Part shown: positions 43,651 through 52,817 of the stretch, one piece after another
How the letters are laid out: each line of letters starts with the position of its first letter
Position numbering within the stretch: position 1 is the stretch's first letter
Assembly: GCF_000424665.1 (NCBI RefSeq)
Contig: NZ_AUKI01000011.1
Coordinates: 186,001-250,000 of the forward strand
DNA length: 64,000 nt
Direction of reading: 5' to 3'
Source of the DNA: Salinimicrobium terrae DSM 17865
Lineage (GTDB): Bacteria > Bacteroidota > Bacteroidia > Flavobacteriales > Flavobacteriaceae
Position numbers and translations under genes: made by a program
The notes under the pieces: model-generated
What the model was told of the DNA's origin: nothing
The model's database searches: none
The model's input: only the letters and a program-made list of their open reading frames with translations

Positions 43651-45270
43651 ATGGAAAATTTTTATGAATTTCTGGGGGAAATCTCCTGGTGGATGTGGCT
43701 TCTCATTTTTATTGGTCTGGTGGTTATCTATGACATTTTTATTAATAAGAAACATACCATACTCCACAACTTTCCCTTTGTAGGGCACTTCAGATATATG
43801 CTTGAAAGTATTGGCCCCGAATTACGGCAGTACATAGTGGCGGGAAATCGTGAAGAATTACCTTTCAACCGCATAGAACGAAGCTGGGTATATGCATCTT
43901 CCAAAAATGAGAATAACTACGAGGGATTTGGGACAGATCAGGATATCTATGAGGTAAATTACATCTTCATCAACAATGCAGTCATTCCTTACTACATGCC
44001 CGAAAAACACATTAACCGGGAAGACCCTTATTTTGTTGCCTGTGCCAAGGTAATGGGAGAATATCATAAACGTCGCCGCCCTTTTCGACCTGCCTCGGTC
44101 ATCAATGTCTCGGCGATGAGTTTTGGCTCCCTCTCTGCCAGAGCAATAGAATCTCTGAATCTTGGTTGCAAAAAAGCCTATGCTTTTCACAATACAGGAG
44201 AAGGAGGACTTTCTCCTTACCATAAAAAAGGGGCAGATATTGTGTTTCAGATAGGGACAGGTTATTTCGGGATTCGTAATCCCGATGGCAGTTTTTCTAT
44301 GGAAAAACTCGTTAAACTAGTGGAGGATTATCCCAGCATAAGAGCTATTGAAGTAAAGCTTTCTCAAGGAGCAAAACCAGGTAAAGGCGGAGTACTTCCC
44401 GCTTCCAAGATCACCCGGGAAATTTCAGAAATAAGACATGTGCCTATGGGAAAAGATGTGCTGTCCCCTCCGGCTCACAATACCTTTAGTGATATGCAGG
44501 AGCTGGTAGATTGGATAGAGGAGATTGCAGAACATACCGGTTTGCCCGTGGGAATTAAAGCAGCAATAGGAAAACTGGACGAATGGCGGGAACTGGCGAG
44601 TATAATGGCAGAAACAAACCGGGGACCGGACTTTCTTTCTATTGATGGCGGGGAAGGAGGAACCGGTGCAGCTCCACCCAGCTTTGCAGATCATGTTGCC
44701 CTACCCTGGATCTATGGGTTTACAGATGTTTATAAGATCTTCCAGGCAAGGGATCTTACGAATCGCATAGTTTTTATTGGCAGTGGTAAATTAGGTTTTC
44801 CTGCTAAGGCTGCAATGGCCTTCGCTATGGGAGCCGATTGCATTAGTGTCGCCAGGGAAGCAATGCTTAGTGTTGGATGTATCCAGGCCCAGTCCTGCCA
44901 CACCAACACCTGTCCAACGGGAGTAGCGACACAAAATCGCTGGCTGCAGGCGGGGATAAACGTCAAGAACAAGGCCGAACGGGTGAACTACTACTTCAAT
45001 AATTTTCGAAAAGAACTCCTCGAAATTACGCATGCCTGTGGGTATGAGCATCCATGTCAATTTACCATGGATGACGTGGAGATCAATTTAGGGGACAGGT
45101 TTATTGCCAAACCGTTATCTGAAACTTTCTTATATAATAAAACAAAAGTTCCGTTTGATACTGTTGCTACTTTGGCAGGATGTCCTAACTTAGGCGGCTC
45201 ATACAGAAAAGGTGAAGAAACCGATGTGAAAGAAGTAGAAACTGAAGAAACCTCGGTAGCAGATCAATAG
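43651..45270 (+). CDS. FMN-binding glutamate-synthase-like protein, membrane-tethered
   Basis: 539 residues. N-terminal span (WWMWLLIFIGLVVIYDIF) then the FMN/Fe-S synthase domain of glutamate synthase without its amidotransferase domain: SAMSFGSLSARAIESLNLG, HNTGEGGLSPYHKKGAD, VKLSQGAKPGKGG, LSIDGGEGGTGAAPPSFADH and the cluster motif GCIQAQSCHTNTCPTGVATQ. Proteins of this type are common in Bacteroidetes; whether they make glutamate is unknown. Start ATG 43651 preferred over a TTG 111 bases upstream because the span begins right after it. The DUF7935-like gene follows by 7 bases. Confidence 0.9.
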   Translation: MENFYEFLGEISWWMWLLIFIGLVVIYDIFINKKHTILHNFPFVGHFRYMLESIGPELRQYIVAGNREELPFNRIERSWVYASSKNENNYEGFGTDQDIYEVNYIFINNAVIPYYMPEKHINREDPYFVACAKVMGEYHKRRRPFRPASVINVSAMSFGSLSARAIESLNLGCKKAYAFHNTGEGGLSPYHKKGADIVFQIGTGYFGIRNPDGSFSMEKLVKLVEDYPSIRAIEVKLSQGAKPGKGGVLPASKITREISEIRHVPMGKDVLSPPAHNTFSDMQELVDWIEEIAEHTGLPVGIKAAIGKLDEWRELASIMAETNRGPDFLSIDGGEGGTGAAPPSFADHVALPWIYGFTDVYKIFQARDLTNRIVFIGSGKLGFPAKAAMAFAMGADCISVAREAMLSVGCIQAQSCHTNTCPTGVATQNRWLQAGINVKNKAERVNYYFNNFRKELLEITHACGYEHPCQFTMDDVEINLGDRFIAKPLSETFLYNKTKVPFDTVATLAGCPNLGGSYRKGEETDVKEVETEETSVADQ

Positions 45271-45277
45271 TAGACCT

Positions 45278-45799
45278 ATGGCAGAAGATTCAATTTTACA
45301 GTTGCTGTTCTATCTCTTACCGGCAGTAGTTGTGGGCGTGATCGCCTTCTATTTTTTTAACCTTCACACCCGCAATGAAGAACGTCGCCGGAGATACCTG
45401 TTACATAAAGAAACCCAAAAACACGCTCTCCCTTTGCGATTGCAAGCCTATGAGAGGATGGCCCTCTTTCTTGAACGAATTGCACCAGGTAATCTACTGG
45501 TACGGGTAAAACCCACGGGAAGTGAGAAAGAAGCGTATTCTAATTTGCTTATAAAGTCCATTGAACAGGAATTTGAACACAACCTGGCACAACAAATTTA
45601 TATAAGTGATGAATGTTGGAACGTCATAAAAGCATCAAAAAACGCCACAATTACTAACATCAGGAAGATCACCGGACGTGAAGATATCACTACTTCCAAT
45701 GAACTTCGCCAGCACATTGTAAATTCATTAATCGATCAACAACCCCCAAGCGAAACAGGGCTTTCCTATATTAAAAAAGAAGTAAAAAATCTCTGGTGA
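45278..45799 (+). CDS. DUF7935-like membrane-anchored protein
   Basis: 173 residues, one N-terminal span (LLFYLLPAVVVGVIAFYFF) followed by a basic stretch (NEERRRRYLLHKE) and a cytoplasmic helical domain with PLRLQAYERMALFLERIAP and EFEHNLAQQIYISDECW. This resembles a conserved Bacteroidetes family without known function. Downstream of the FMN synthase-like gene by 7 bases; likely co-transcribed. Confidence 0.75.
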   Translation: MAEDSILQLLFYLLPAVVVGVIAFYFFNLHTRNEERRRRYLLHKETQKHALPLRLQAYERMALFLERIAPGNLLVRVKPTGSEKEAYSNLLIKSIEQEFEHNLAQQIYISDECWNVIKASKNATITNIRKITGREDITTSNELRQHIVNSLIDQQPPSETGLSYIKKEVKNLW

Positions 45800-45826
45800 T
45801 TTAAAGGTGTGTAAAAGACCGATAAA

Positions 45827-45871
45827 TTCAAATTATTTAATTTGAAAGATCTTATCTGGTTAAACAACCAG
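45827..45871. other. Two inverted repeats upstream of the rhodanese gene
   Basis: TTCAAATT-ATTT-AATTTGAA (45827-45846) and CTGGTT-AAAC-AACCAG (45856-45871) are both perfect. The second ends 16 bases before the -7 box, where a regulator would act; the first may be a terminator for the DUF7935-like gene, though it has no T-run. Confidence 0.5.
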
Positions 45872-45887
45872 CTCTTCTGTAAAACCT

Positions 45888-45895
45888 TATTTTTG
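45888..45895 (+). promoter_or_regulatory. -7 box of the rhodanese lipoprotein gene
   Basis: TATTTTTG matches TAnnTTTG perfectly, 18 bases before the ATG at 45914; no TTTG at 19 bases. Confidence 0.5.
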
Positions 45896-45913
45896 TACCC
45901 TAATAATTTTTAG

Positions 45914-46414
45914 ATGAACAAATTCTTCTACGCAGCCACGTGTTTTCTTGTGCTATTTACGGGTGCCTGTAAAAATGAGGTCAATGAGCAGCGGATTTCA
46001 AATAATGAAGTTCTGGAAAAACAGGAAAAAACTGAAAATCTTGCTACTAATGGTGAACCGTGGACCAAGCAGCAACTATTGGAACCGAGGGATCTCGCAC
46101 ATCTTATCAAGAATTCTGAAGACAGTCTAATGATCTTTAGTTTAGGTGCCGGAAATATTATTCCAGGATCTAAAGATACAGGTCCTTCCGGAGAAACACA
46201 GAGTCTGAACAATTTGAAAAAGGAACTGGAACTTTTACCAAAGGATACCGAAATTGTAATCTATTGTGGATGCTGTCCTTTCGACATTTGTCCCAATATC
46301 CGGCCAGCCTTTAGTCTTCTAAACGAAATGCAGTTCACCAACCATCAATTGCTCAACCTGCGCGATAATATTAAAGTAGATTGGTTAGATAAAGGTTACC
46401 CTGTAGGAAATTAA
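45914..46414 (+). CDS. Rhodanese-like lipoprotein
   Basis: 166 residues. Lipobox VLFTGACKNEVNEQ; the rhodanese fold follows with IPGSKDTGPSGE and a Cys-rich active loop IVIYCGCCPFDICPNIRPA, containing CxCC..C. Rhodaneses carry sulfur on the first loop Cys, but this loop is much richer in Cys than the CRxGxR loop of typical members, so it may be a redox or metal-binding variant. Located in the periplasm or outer membrane. Its stop codon abuts that of the convergent VOC gene. Confidence 0.83.
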   Translation: MNKFFYAATCFLVLFTGACKNEVNEQRISNNEVLEKQEKTENLATNGEPWTKQQLLEPRDLAHLIKNSEDSLMIFSLGAGNIIPGSKDTGPSGETQSLNNLKKELELLPKDTEIVIYCGCCPFDICPNIRPAFSLLNEMQFTNHQLLNLRDNIKVDWLDKGYPVGN

Positions 46415-46915
46415 CTATTTAAGTTCTGCCAGTAGTTTGTCCAGATGCAGCGCTCTTGTATACATTCCCAGTGAACCATCCTTATTCCGCGGCCATTCTT
46501 CCTTTGGGCGGTCGTAGTAAAGCTCTACCCCGTTTCCATCCGGATCATTAAGATATATTGCTTCAGAGACTCCATGATCTGCAGCACCTGTAAGAGGGTA
46601 TTCAGCATCGAGAAGACGTTGAAGAATCCGGGCAAGCTCCTTTCTTTCCTTATAAACTATGGCAGAGTGATATAGTCCTACGCCTTTTTTTAAGGCCTCG
46701 GGCTCTCCTTTACTATGCCAGGTATTTAGTCCGATATGATGATGATAGCCCCCGGCAGATAAAAACGCTGCCGAATCTCCCATTTTTTGTGTCACCTCAA
46801 AACCTAAAAGTCCGTTGTAAAATGCCAGAGCCCTTTCAAGATCGGAAACCTTCAGGTGGACGTGACCAATTCTGGTATTTTCAGGTACTCTGTACTGCTC
46901 ATTTGGTGCCATCAA
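46415..46915 (-). CDS. VOC-superfamily (glyoxalase/dioxygenase-like) protein
   Basis: 166 residues, two beta-alpha-beta-beta-beta modules: GHVHLKVSDLERALAFYNGLLGF and DHGVSEAIYLNDPDGNGVELYYDRP, with metal ligand candidates His (HLKV), His (HHHIG) and Glu (GVELYY). The pattern fits catechol 2,3-dioxygenase-like CatE proteins of Gram-positive and Bacteroidetes genomes. Substrate unknown. The start at 46915 has a second Met two codons on. Tail-to-tail with the rhodanese gene. Confidence 0.85.
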   Translation of the reverse strand: MMAPNEQYRVPENTRIGHVHLKVSDLERALAFYNGLLGFEVTQKMGDSAAFLSAGGYHHHIGLNTWHSKGEPEALKKGVGLYHSAIVYKERKELARILQRLLDAEYPLTGAADHGVSEAIYLNDPDGNGVELYYDRPKEEWPRNKDGSLGMYTRALHLDKLLAELK

Positions 46916-47032
46916 CTTTTTTTTATTGGATAAAAGTCAGAAATAAAAAATTCCTTGCCTCCCCATGGAGTAATTTGGAAGATAAAAAAGCTAAAAGAAA
47001 ACCTATTTTAAAGTAATCATAAAAAATATCCT

Positions 47033-47053
47033 TTCAAAAATGACATTTTTAAA
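47033..47053. repeat. Palindrome of the TCAAAAATG-N-CATTTTTGA family downstream of the MFS gene
   Basis: TTCAAAAATG and CATTTTTAAA (9 of 10 pair) around a central A, 28 bases beyond the stop of the leftward MFS gene. Confidence 0.75.
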
Positions 47054-47080
47054 TAAAATTTTCGAAGGCATAATTGTTTT

Positions 47081-48220
47081 TTACTGCTCCTCCTTTAGCA
47101 TAAAAAAGAGGCGGGAAACTGGAATAAATGACAATCCGGCGAAAAGGAACAGCAGGAATGATATTTTTAAATTAAATAGGTGCGCTATATAGCCCACTAA
47201 AGGAGGTCCCAGCAGCATTCCCACGATCCCATATGTAGTAATAATCGATATAGCCATTCCTGCCGAATATTTCTTAGAAGTTCCTGCCAGGCTAAAAATC
47301 ATGGGGACAATAGCCGCTACCCCAACACCTACCAGGCTAAAGCCGGTAATTGCAGGCCAAAACTCCGGAAAAAGAATCATTAACAGGATACCTGAAGATA
47401 TAAGAATCGAACTAATAATGAACATTTTGGGCATACCAAATCGTTCGATTAGACGGTCCGAAAAGAACCTGGATACCGCCATAAAAGTCATAAAGATGAG
47501 ATATCCTAAGGTGAAAAGCTCTTCCTTCACCACTTCTCTAAAATATACTCCGCTCCAGTCAAACATTCCACCCTCACAAAGAGAAGCGAAGAAGATAAGC
47601 AGGCCAAGGTAAAGAATGAATTTATCAGGTTTGCCTAGCCTTAGTTTATTTCCGGCAGTTGCACGATCTTTTGGCAGCAAAAAACCATAGGACATTATAC
47701 CCAAAACTGCTGCTATCCCGGCCACCGATAAAAAATGCGTTTGCATTGAAATGTTTAGTTTGATGAAAAGAGTGGAAAGCAGTACCCCCACAAGTCCACC
47801 GGTACTCCAAAGTCCATGAAAGGAGCCGAGGATCTTCCGCGGAAATAACTTTTGCAGCGTGAGAGACTGTGTGTTCATTGAAATGTTGAGGATCCTCATA
47901 CTAAAAGCAAAAAGACAAATTCCTGTCACCAGAAAAATCATTTCAGTGGCGCTCCCAATGATAACCAGACCCAGAGCAAAAAAGAAATAAGCGACAATTA
48001 AAGGATTGCGGCTATCAAATTTTGAAACTAACCATCCGGATATGGGTAAACCAACAAGAGAACTTACGGGCATCGCCAGCAGGAGATTTCCCAATTGGGC
48101 TTCATTGAGATCGAAGAAGGCTTTAATGGTTGGAATACGTGAGGCCCAGGTTGAAAAAGCAAAACCAGACATGAAGAAAAAGGTGCCAAGGGCAATTCGT
48201 TGCCGTTTCTGTAATTCCAT
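47081..48220 (-). CDS. MFS transporter, YbjJ-like
   Basis: 379 residues, twelve membrane spans, major facilitator. Start is placed at 48220 (ELQKRQRIALGTFFFMSGF) because an ATG 40 codons upstream would add an unusual non-membrane stretch. The segment ASRIPTIKAFFDLNEAQLG after span 1 and LVSKFDSRNP resemble the YbjJ/YfkF-like exporters. Substrate unknown. Single gene on its strand. Confidence 0.87.
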   Translation of the reverse strand: MELQKRQRIALGTFFFMSGFAFSTWASRIPTIKAFFDLNEAQLGNLLLAMPVSSLVGLPISGWLVSKFDSRNPLIVAYFFFALGLVIIGSATEMIFLVTGICLFAFSMRILNISMNTQSLTLQKLFPRKILGSFHGLWSTGGLVGVLLSTLFIKLNISMQTHFLSVAGIAAVLGIMSYGFLLPKDRATAGNKLRLGKPDKFILYLGLLIFFASLCEGGMFDWSGVYFREVVKEELFTLGYLIFMTFMAVSRFFSDRLIERFGMPKMFIISSILISSGILLMILFPEFWPAITGFSLVGVGVAAIVPMIFSLAGTSKKYSAGMAISIITTYGIVGMLLGPPLVGYIAHLFNLKISFLLFLFAGLSFIPVSRLFFMLKEEQ

Positions 48221-48495
48221 ATACCTCTTAAAAAGGGCAAATATCAGGTGAATTTTTGGAAGCCGAAATACCTCTGCTCCATCATTATCAAAAAAATTGT
48301 TGGCAGTATCCTGGATGGTTCGGGGATTTTTAAGGTCCAAACCACTCCCTACAGCTATAGAGAGAGGAAGTTATCCAAGAAAACTCTCACCTGTTAACAT
48401 TTCTTAAACACGAATTAACACCAGCTTAACCACTCCCTTTTATTTCCCTCTTGGCTGACTGTACTTTTCTTTGCAAATTGTAGGAAATTCTCACT

Positions 48496-48852
48496 ATGAT
48501 CTCCATCCAAATTGAACACAATATTATTTATACTGTCGCAGAAAAAAAATTAACCAAAGATGATTACGATCGACTTATCCCTCTGCTACAGGAAAAAATA
48601 AGAAGCTTTGGAACCATAAGATGGTACTTCGAAATGAAGGAATTTGAAGGTTGGAGTCTAAGTGCTATGTGGCGGGACATAAGCTTTGACTTCAAAAATC
48701 TGGAAAATCTGGAACGTATTGCTATGGTAGGTGATAAAAAATGGGAGAAAGAACTTACCCAACTAATGAAACCCTTTACAGCGGCAACAATTAAGTATTT
48801 CAATTTATCGGAAAAGGACGAGGCAAAAAACTGGATAAAGAAAATTGTGTAA
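48496..48852 (+). CDS. SpoIIAA-like/STAS-domain protein
   Basis: 118 residues with the SpoIIAA-like (DUF3478) pattern: ISIQIEHNIIYTVAEKKLTKDDYDRLIPLL, RWYFEMKEFEGWSLSAMWRD, FDFKNLENLERIAMVGDKKWE. These STAS-fold proteins are of unclear function in Bacteroidetes; no anti-sigma factor is nearby. The stop overlaps the next start by one base (TAATG), so it is co-translated with the methyltransferase. Confidence 0.82.
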   Translation: MISIQIEHNIIYTVAEKKLTKDDYDRLIPLLQEKIRSFGTIRWYFEMKEFEGWSLSAMWRDISFDFKNLENLERIAMVGDKKWEKELTQLMKPFTAATIKYFNLSEKDEAKNWIKKIV

Positions 48853-49484
48853 TGACTACGCGTGACTCCTACAATCTCTGGGCTGCAACATATGATTCCA
48901 TGGAAAATAAAACCCGTGATTTGGAAGGAGAGGTGCTGCGAAAGATATTTTTAAACCCACACTACGGTAATATCCTGGAGCTGGGTTGCGGCACCGGAAA
49001 AAATACCGGCTGGCTTTCAAAAAAAGCGGGTTTTGTCACGGCAATAGATCTTTCAAAAAATATGATTGCTAAGGCCAAAGAAAAGGTGCAGGCAGAAAAT
49101 GTAATATTTGTAGAAGCCGATATTACAAATACCTGGCCCGTTAAACCGGGATGGGCAAACCTCATTACCTGCAGTCTGGTGCTGGAACACATAGAACATC
49201 TGGAAGCTATTTTTGCTGAAGCTGCAGGAGCATTAAAGAGAAATGGCAAATTTTATATTTGTGAACTCCATCCCGGAAAACAATATGCAGGTAGCAGAGC
49301 ACAGTTTGAAACCTCAAAGGGCATACAAATCCCACCTGCTTTTACTCATCATCTTTCAGATTACGTTGATGCAGCCAGGAAAAATAAATTCAGGCTTGTT
49401 GATCTCGATGAACACTTTGATGAAGACGATAGAACCAGGGTACCCCGGCTACTTTCCCTTATCTTCGAAAATAGAATTAGCTAA
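48852..49484 (+). CDS. Class I SAM-dependent methyltransferase
   Basis: 210 residues. SAM-binding glycine loop ILELGCGTGKNTGWLSKKAG (motif I), acidic AIDLSKNMIAKAKEKV (motif post I), VEADITNTWP (motif II) and ITCSLVLEHIEHLEAIF (motif III). Acceptor unknown. Starts inside the stop of the STAS gene and its 3' end overlaps the convergent heme oxygenase gene by eight bases. Confidence 0.88.
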   Translation: MTTRDSYNLWAATYDSMENKTRDLEGEVLRKIFLNPHYGNILELGCGTGKNTGWLSKKAGFVTAIDLSKNMIAKAKEKVQAENVIFVEADITNTWPVKPGWANLITCSLVLEHIEHLEAIFAEAAGALKRNGKFYICELHPGKQYAGSRAQFETSKGIQIPPAFTHHLSDYVDAARKNKFRLVDLDEHFDEDDRTRVPRLLSLIFENRIS

Positions 49485-50037
49485 TTTTAAATTCACTATC
49501 GAATACTTTTTCGAAGAACCTGAAGGTATCTTTTGCTTTTTCTACAGCCTCCTTTTCTTCAGCTTCTGTAAAAGGATATTTCTCGAGCTCCTCTTTAAAA
49601 CTCTTCCAATCCTGAAGATTATCTTTATTACCATTAAAGAAAAAGTATTGGTTGATTCGGTCCAGACCCTTACACTTGCTTAAATTCTTTGCCAGCACCA
49701 TACCTCCAAGAGCCGATCCCTCTACTACGTATGCAGCACCAAATGCTTCGGCCCGGGAATTACATTTAAAAATGTCTTTTTTGACAGGTATACCTTCCGA
49801 TATTTCAAGCTCTTCCAGGTCCTGCTTTAGCTGTATGTGCTTTTTTCCTTTATAATGAGGCAGGAATTTTTGAATTTCAGTTTCTGTTTCACGGTAAGCT
49901 ATATAATTCTGTAGCAACAGCAACTTGTAAGTCTCCAGGCTTATACTGTGATCCATGATCTGCCTGGCCAGGTTTTTGTCCTCGATTTGTTCGTGTAGCT
50001 CCCTGGTTTCCTCCTTAAGTTTTTCTGTCATCTTCAT
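49477..50037 (-). CDS. Biliverdin-producing heme oxygenase
   Basis: 186 residues, heme-oxygenase helical fold. LKEETRELHEQIE carries the probable proximal His ligand of heme (about residue 15); AAYVVEGSALGGMVLAK is the distal helix with GxxxG spacing. It opens heme to biliverdin, the chromophore of the phytochrome encoded two genes upstream. Last gene of the operon; its start (ATG 50037, or 50031) lies inside the end of the response-regulator gene by 23 bases. The Cterminal FFEKVFDSEFKIS is normal. Biliverdin isomer specificity cannot be judged. Confidence 0.92.
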   Translation of the reverse strand: MKMTEKLKEETRELHEQIEDKNLARQIMDHSISLETYKLLLLQNYIAYRETETEIQKFLPHYKGKKHIQLKQDLEELEISEGIPVKKDIFKCNSRAEAFGAAYVVEGSALGGMVLAKNLSKCKGLDRINQYFFFNGNKDNLQDWKSFKEELEKYPFTEAEEKEAVEKAKDTFRFFEKVFDSEFKIS

Positions 50038-50584
50038 CCTTATCTCTATTGTAGTCCCTGATGTTTTTTTTAATCTTGCTGATATTCTCTTTCTGGTCCC
50101 GATTATCGTCTTTAAGATTATCCAAATAATCGTTGATCTGGTTAATATTGATCTTATTTTGCCTAAGCCGCTCCCTTATTTCTTTTTTCTCACTCATACG
50201 AAAAACCACCTGATTGAGAAGAGGCTTAAGCTTTTCCTCCAGGTTGTTCATATACTTCTTTAGAATGTAACCCGAAGCACCTGCAAGTACAGTATTCTCG
50301 GCCAGTTCCTCATCGTGAATAGTACCGGTTAGAAAAATTACAGGCAGCTCTGGATCTTTTTCCCTTACCAAATGCAGAATATCAAAACCCGTACAGGTAG
50401 GCAGATTATAGTCTGAGATCACCACATCGGGAATAAAGTTTATAAGCATATCACGGCAGGATCCAAGGTCCTCAACTACTTCAATATGTGGATTTCTTAC
50501 TAATTTTTGAATGGTGCGTCGGGTGATCAATACATCAGCTTCATTATCTTCTACTAACAGTATTCTCAACGGGATTTCGATCAT
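50015..50584 (-). CDS. Rcp-type response regulator (REC only)
   Basis: 189 residues: REC domain (about 1-140) with acidic pair VEDNEAD, phosphorylated Asp in VVISDYNLP, FLTGT and YILKKYM; C-terminal tail of charged helix ends in KEKKEIRERLRQNKININ and RDKDEDDRKT. No output domain, like the Rcp1 regulators that partner cyanobacterial phytochromes. Eleven bases downstream of the phytochrome gene and overlapping the heme oxygenase gene by 23 bases. Output partner unknown. Confidence 0.9.
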   Translation of the reverse strand: MIEIPLRILLVEDNEADVLITRRTIQKLVRNPHIEVVEDLGSCRDMLINFIPDVVISDYNLPTCTGFDILHLVREKDPELPVIFLTGTIHDEELAENTVLAGASGYILKKYMNNLEEKLKPLLNQVVFRMSEKKEIRERLRQNKININQINDYLDNLKDDNRDQKENISKIKKNIRDYNRDKDEDDRKT

Positions 50585-50595
50585 TTACAGGCCTT

Positions 50596-52815
50596 CTATA
50601 ATTTGGGATCAAGATAAAAATAAAATATTGAACCTTTACCCTCTTCGCTTTGAACCCAAACTTCTCCCCCATGTTTTTCAATAATTCTCTTAACGATTGC
50701 CAGTCCTATTCCTGTTCCTTTAAACCGGCTCCCCACTCCTCTTTTAAAGGTTTCGAAAATTTTTTCCTTTAGTTTCGGCGGAACACCAATCCCATTATCC
50801 CTGACGTAAAAGACAAGATGTCCCTTAATCTTCTCTGTCCCAACTTCCACGAGCGGGTTTTCTTCTTCTGAAGAATACTTAATGGCATTGTTTAGCAAAT
50901 TAGACCACAGCTGAAAAAGCATCCTGCGTTCTCCCCTCATTTCGGGTAACTGTGACTGAATTTTCACAGTGGTTTTGGGATAACTGCCCTGCACATTAAC
51001 AAATTTAAGAGCCTCCTCTATTACTTCTGAAGTGTCTATACTTTTCACTTCCAGACTATCACTATGATTAAGCCGGGAATATTCAAGGATATTATCAATA
51101 AGATTGTTCATCTTTTCATTAAGATCCCTGCTCATTTGGAGCAACTTCTGTCCTTCTTCACTTAACTCTGTCCTGTGATCCTCATCCAGAATTTCCAGAA
51201 TTCCTTCCATTCCTCTTACCGGAGCCCTAAGGTCATGAGAAAGTCCATAGCTAAATATTTTTAACTCCTTATTGGCCTCAATAAGTTTAAAATTTAATGC
51301 CTCAATCTCCTCCTGCTGTTGTGCCAGCATAACATAACTAATATTCTCCCTTAAAGCTCTTGCAATTTCCTTGTCGGTTTCCTGCCAGGCCTCAGAAATT
51401 CCGGTAAGTTTTTCTGACCATTTCTCAAATGATTGGCGGGGACTAAGCCGTTGTTCTTTTTCATTATAAAAAGCTTTATCCTTAGGGTTACCTCCCCAGT
51501 TCACCTCCTGGATCTCCTCCGGCTTAAACCAGAAAATATATTTATAATCTGCAATCTTTAAACAAAGAACACCAGATGCCGTTTCCTTATAAGCCTTAGC
51601 TTCAGGAAATACTGCAGAAAGATTTCGAGTCAAAAAGAGGCTTTTAGGATGTTCTTTTATAAAGTTCAGCAGTCTTTCCAGCTGAGTTTTTTCCGGAGTA
51701 TTCCCATTAAGAGCCCAGCGATCTTTAATAAATATTGCGCCACCTCCACAGGGAAAAAGTTGAGTAAACTTTACATTACCTTTAGAAAGTGCAGTGACTA
51801 CATCATTTTCATTGTTCATTTGCACTACCAGTTGCTTCCTAATACTTTCCGAAAGTTTCCCCTGACTAATTAAAGCTGAATTTTCCTGTAAACTAAGTTC
51901 TGTAGAAAACATTTGTGCCAAAAAACGACAACTCTCCCGTTGATAAAAATCCAGATGTTTCGCAGTGGAATGGTGGCAGGCGATCAATCCCCAGAGTTTT
52001 CCTTTTACAATAATTGCAGCAGTAAGAGAAGCCCCCACACCCATATTTTTCAGGTATTCAATATGGATTGGTGATACGGCCCTAAGCCCCGACCGGGAAA
52101 TATCGAGTGGTTCTTTAGTAAGAGGTGACAATTCGGGAATGATTGGAACCGGCGTGTAATTAACATCGGTTATGATTCGTACCCTGTGCTTCAGAAAAAG
52201 CTGCCGGGATTGAGCGGGAATATCTGTTGCTGGATAATGAAGTCCCAACCACGACCCCATCTCTTCTTCCCTGCTCTCGGCAATGACCTTTCCATTCCAT
52301 TCCTCATCAAATTCATAGATCATTACCCGGTTGTATCCAAACATTTTTTTGGAAAGAATAGTTGCGGCTTTACACAGTTGATCAACAGATTTTGCAGCCT
52401 GGAATTGATTGAGAATTTGAGTTAACTGCTTCTGAAAAAAATTAGATGATTGACCTCCTTGGTACGGTTCGAAATCCAGAACAAGATTTGGTCCCGAGTG
52501 ATGGACCTGCATCAGGAAATTTTTGTCATTGATCAATATGTCCTGTGGAATAGCTGTTTCATTAAAAGATAACATTTCCACCAATTGCTTTACCTGTTCC
52601 TCTCCCAGAAGGTACGAGAGATCATTTCCAAATAATTCCTCGAATGTCAATCCAAAATATTCGGCCACATTCTCCCCCATTTGTGTGATCTTAAGCGTTT
52701 GGGGATCACATGCAACCAGCACTCCATGCGCCTGAGTTTTGCCAATAATATGAATTGGCTCCCGGGCGCAGTTGTCCAGATTTAACTCGCCAGGTTGCAC
52801 AGAGCTGAGGGTCAT
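50596..52815 (-). CDS. Bacteriophytochrome sensor kinase
   Basis: 739 residues in the order PAS-GAF-PHY-HisKA-ATPase. Cys16 in NLDNCAREPIHIIGK is the position of the biliverdin-binding Cys of bacteriophytochromes. GAF contains HYPATDIPAQSR (the PASDIP motif) and SPIHIEYLKNMGVGASL; the PHY tongue has SPRQSFEKW (PRxSF, about 455-463). H-box SYGLSHDLRAPVR (His about 526), N-box NLLNNAIKYSSEEE and ATP box FKGTGIGLAIVKR. It reports red/far-red light through histidine phosphorylation, presumably to the REC protein encoded next. Two bases separate it from the preceding CheB/CheR kinase. Confidence 0.95.
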   Translation of the reverse strand: MTLSSVQPGELNLDNCAREPIHIIGKTQAHGVLVACDPQTLKITQMGENVAEYFGLTFEELFGNDLSYLLGEEQVKQLVEMLSFNETAIPQDILINDKNFLMQVHHSGPNLVLDFEPYQGGQSSNFFQKQLTQILNQFQAAKSVDQLCKAATILSKKMFGYNRVMIYEFDEEWNGKVIAESREEEMGSWLGLHYPATDIPAQSRQLFLKHRVRIITDVNYTPVPIIPELSPLTKEPLDISRSGLRAVSPIHIEYLKNMGVGASLTAAIIVKGKLWGLIACHHSTAKHLDFYQRESCRFLAQMFSTELSLQENSALISQGKLSESIRKQLVVQMNNENDVVTALSKGNVKFTQLFPCGGGAIFIKDRWALNGNTPEKTQLERLLNFIKEHPKSLFLTRNLSAVFPEAKAYKETASGVLCLKIADYKYIFWFKPEEIQEVNWGGNPKDKAFYNEKEQRLSPRQSFEKWSEKLTGISEAWQETDKEIARALRENISYVMLAQQQEEIEALNFKLIEANKELKIFSYGLSHDLRAPVRGMEGILEILDEDHRTELSEEGQKLLQMSRDLNEKMNNLIDNILEYSRLNHSDSLEVKSIDTSEVIEEALKFVNVQGSYPKTTVKIQSQLPEMRGERRMLFQLWSNLLNNAIKYSSEEENPLVEVGTEKIKGHLVFYVRDNGIGVPPKLKEKIFETFKRGVGSRFKGTGIGLAIVKRIIEKHGGEVWVQSEEGKGSIFYFYLDPKL

Positions 52816-52817
52816 AA

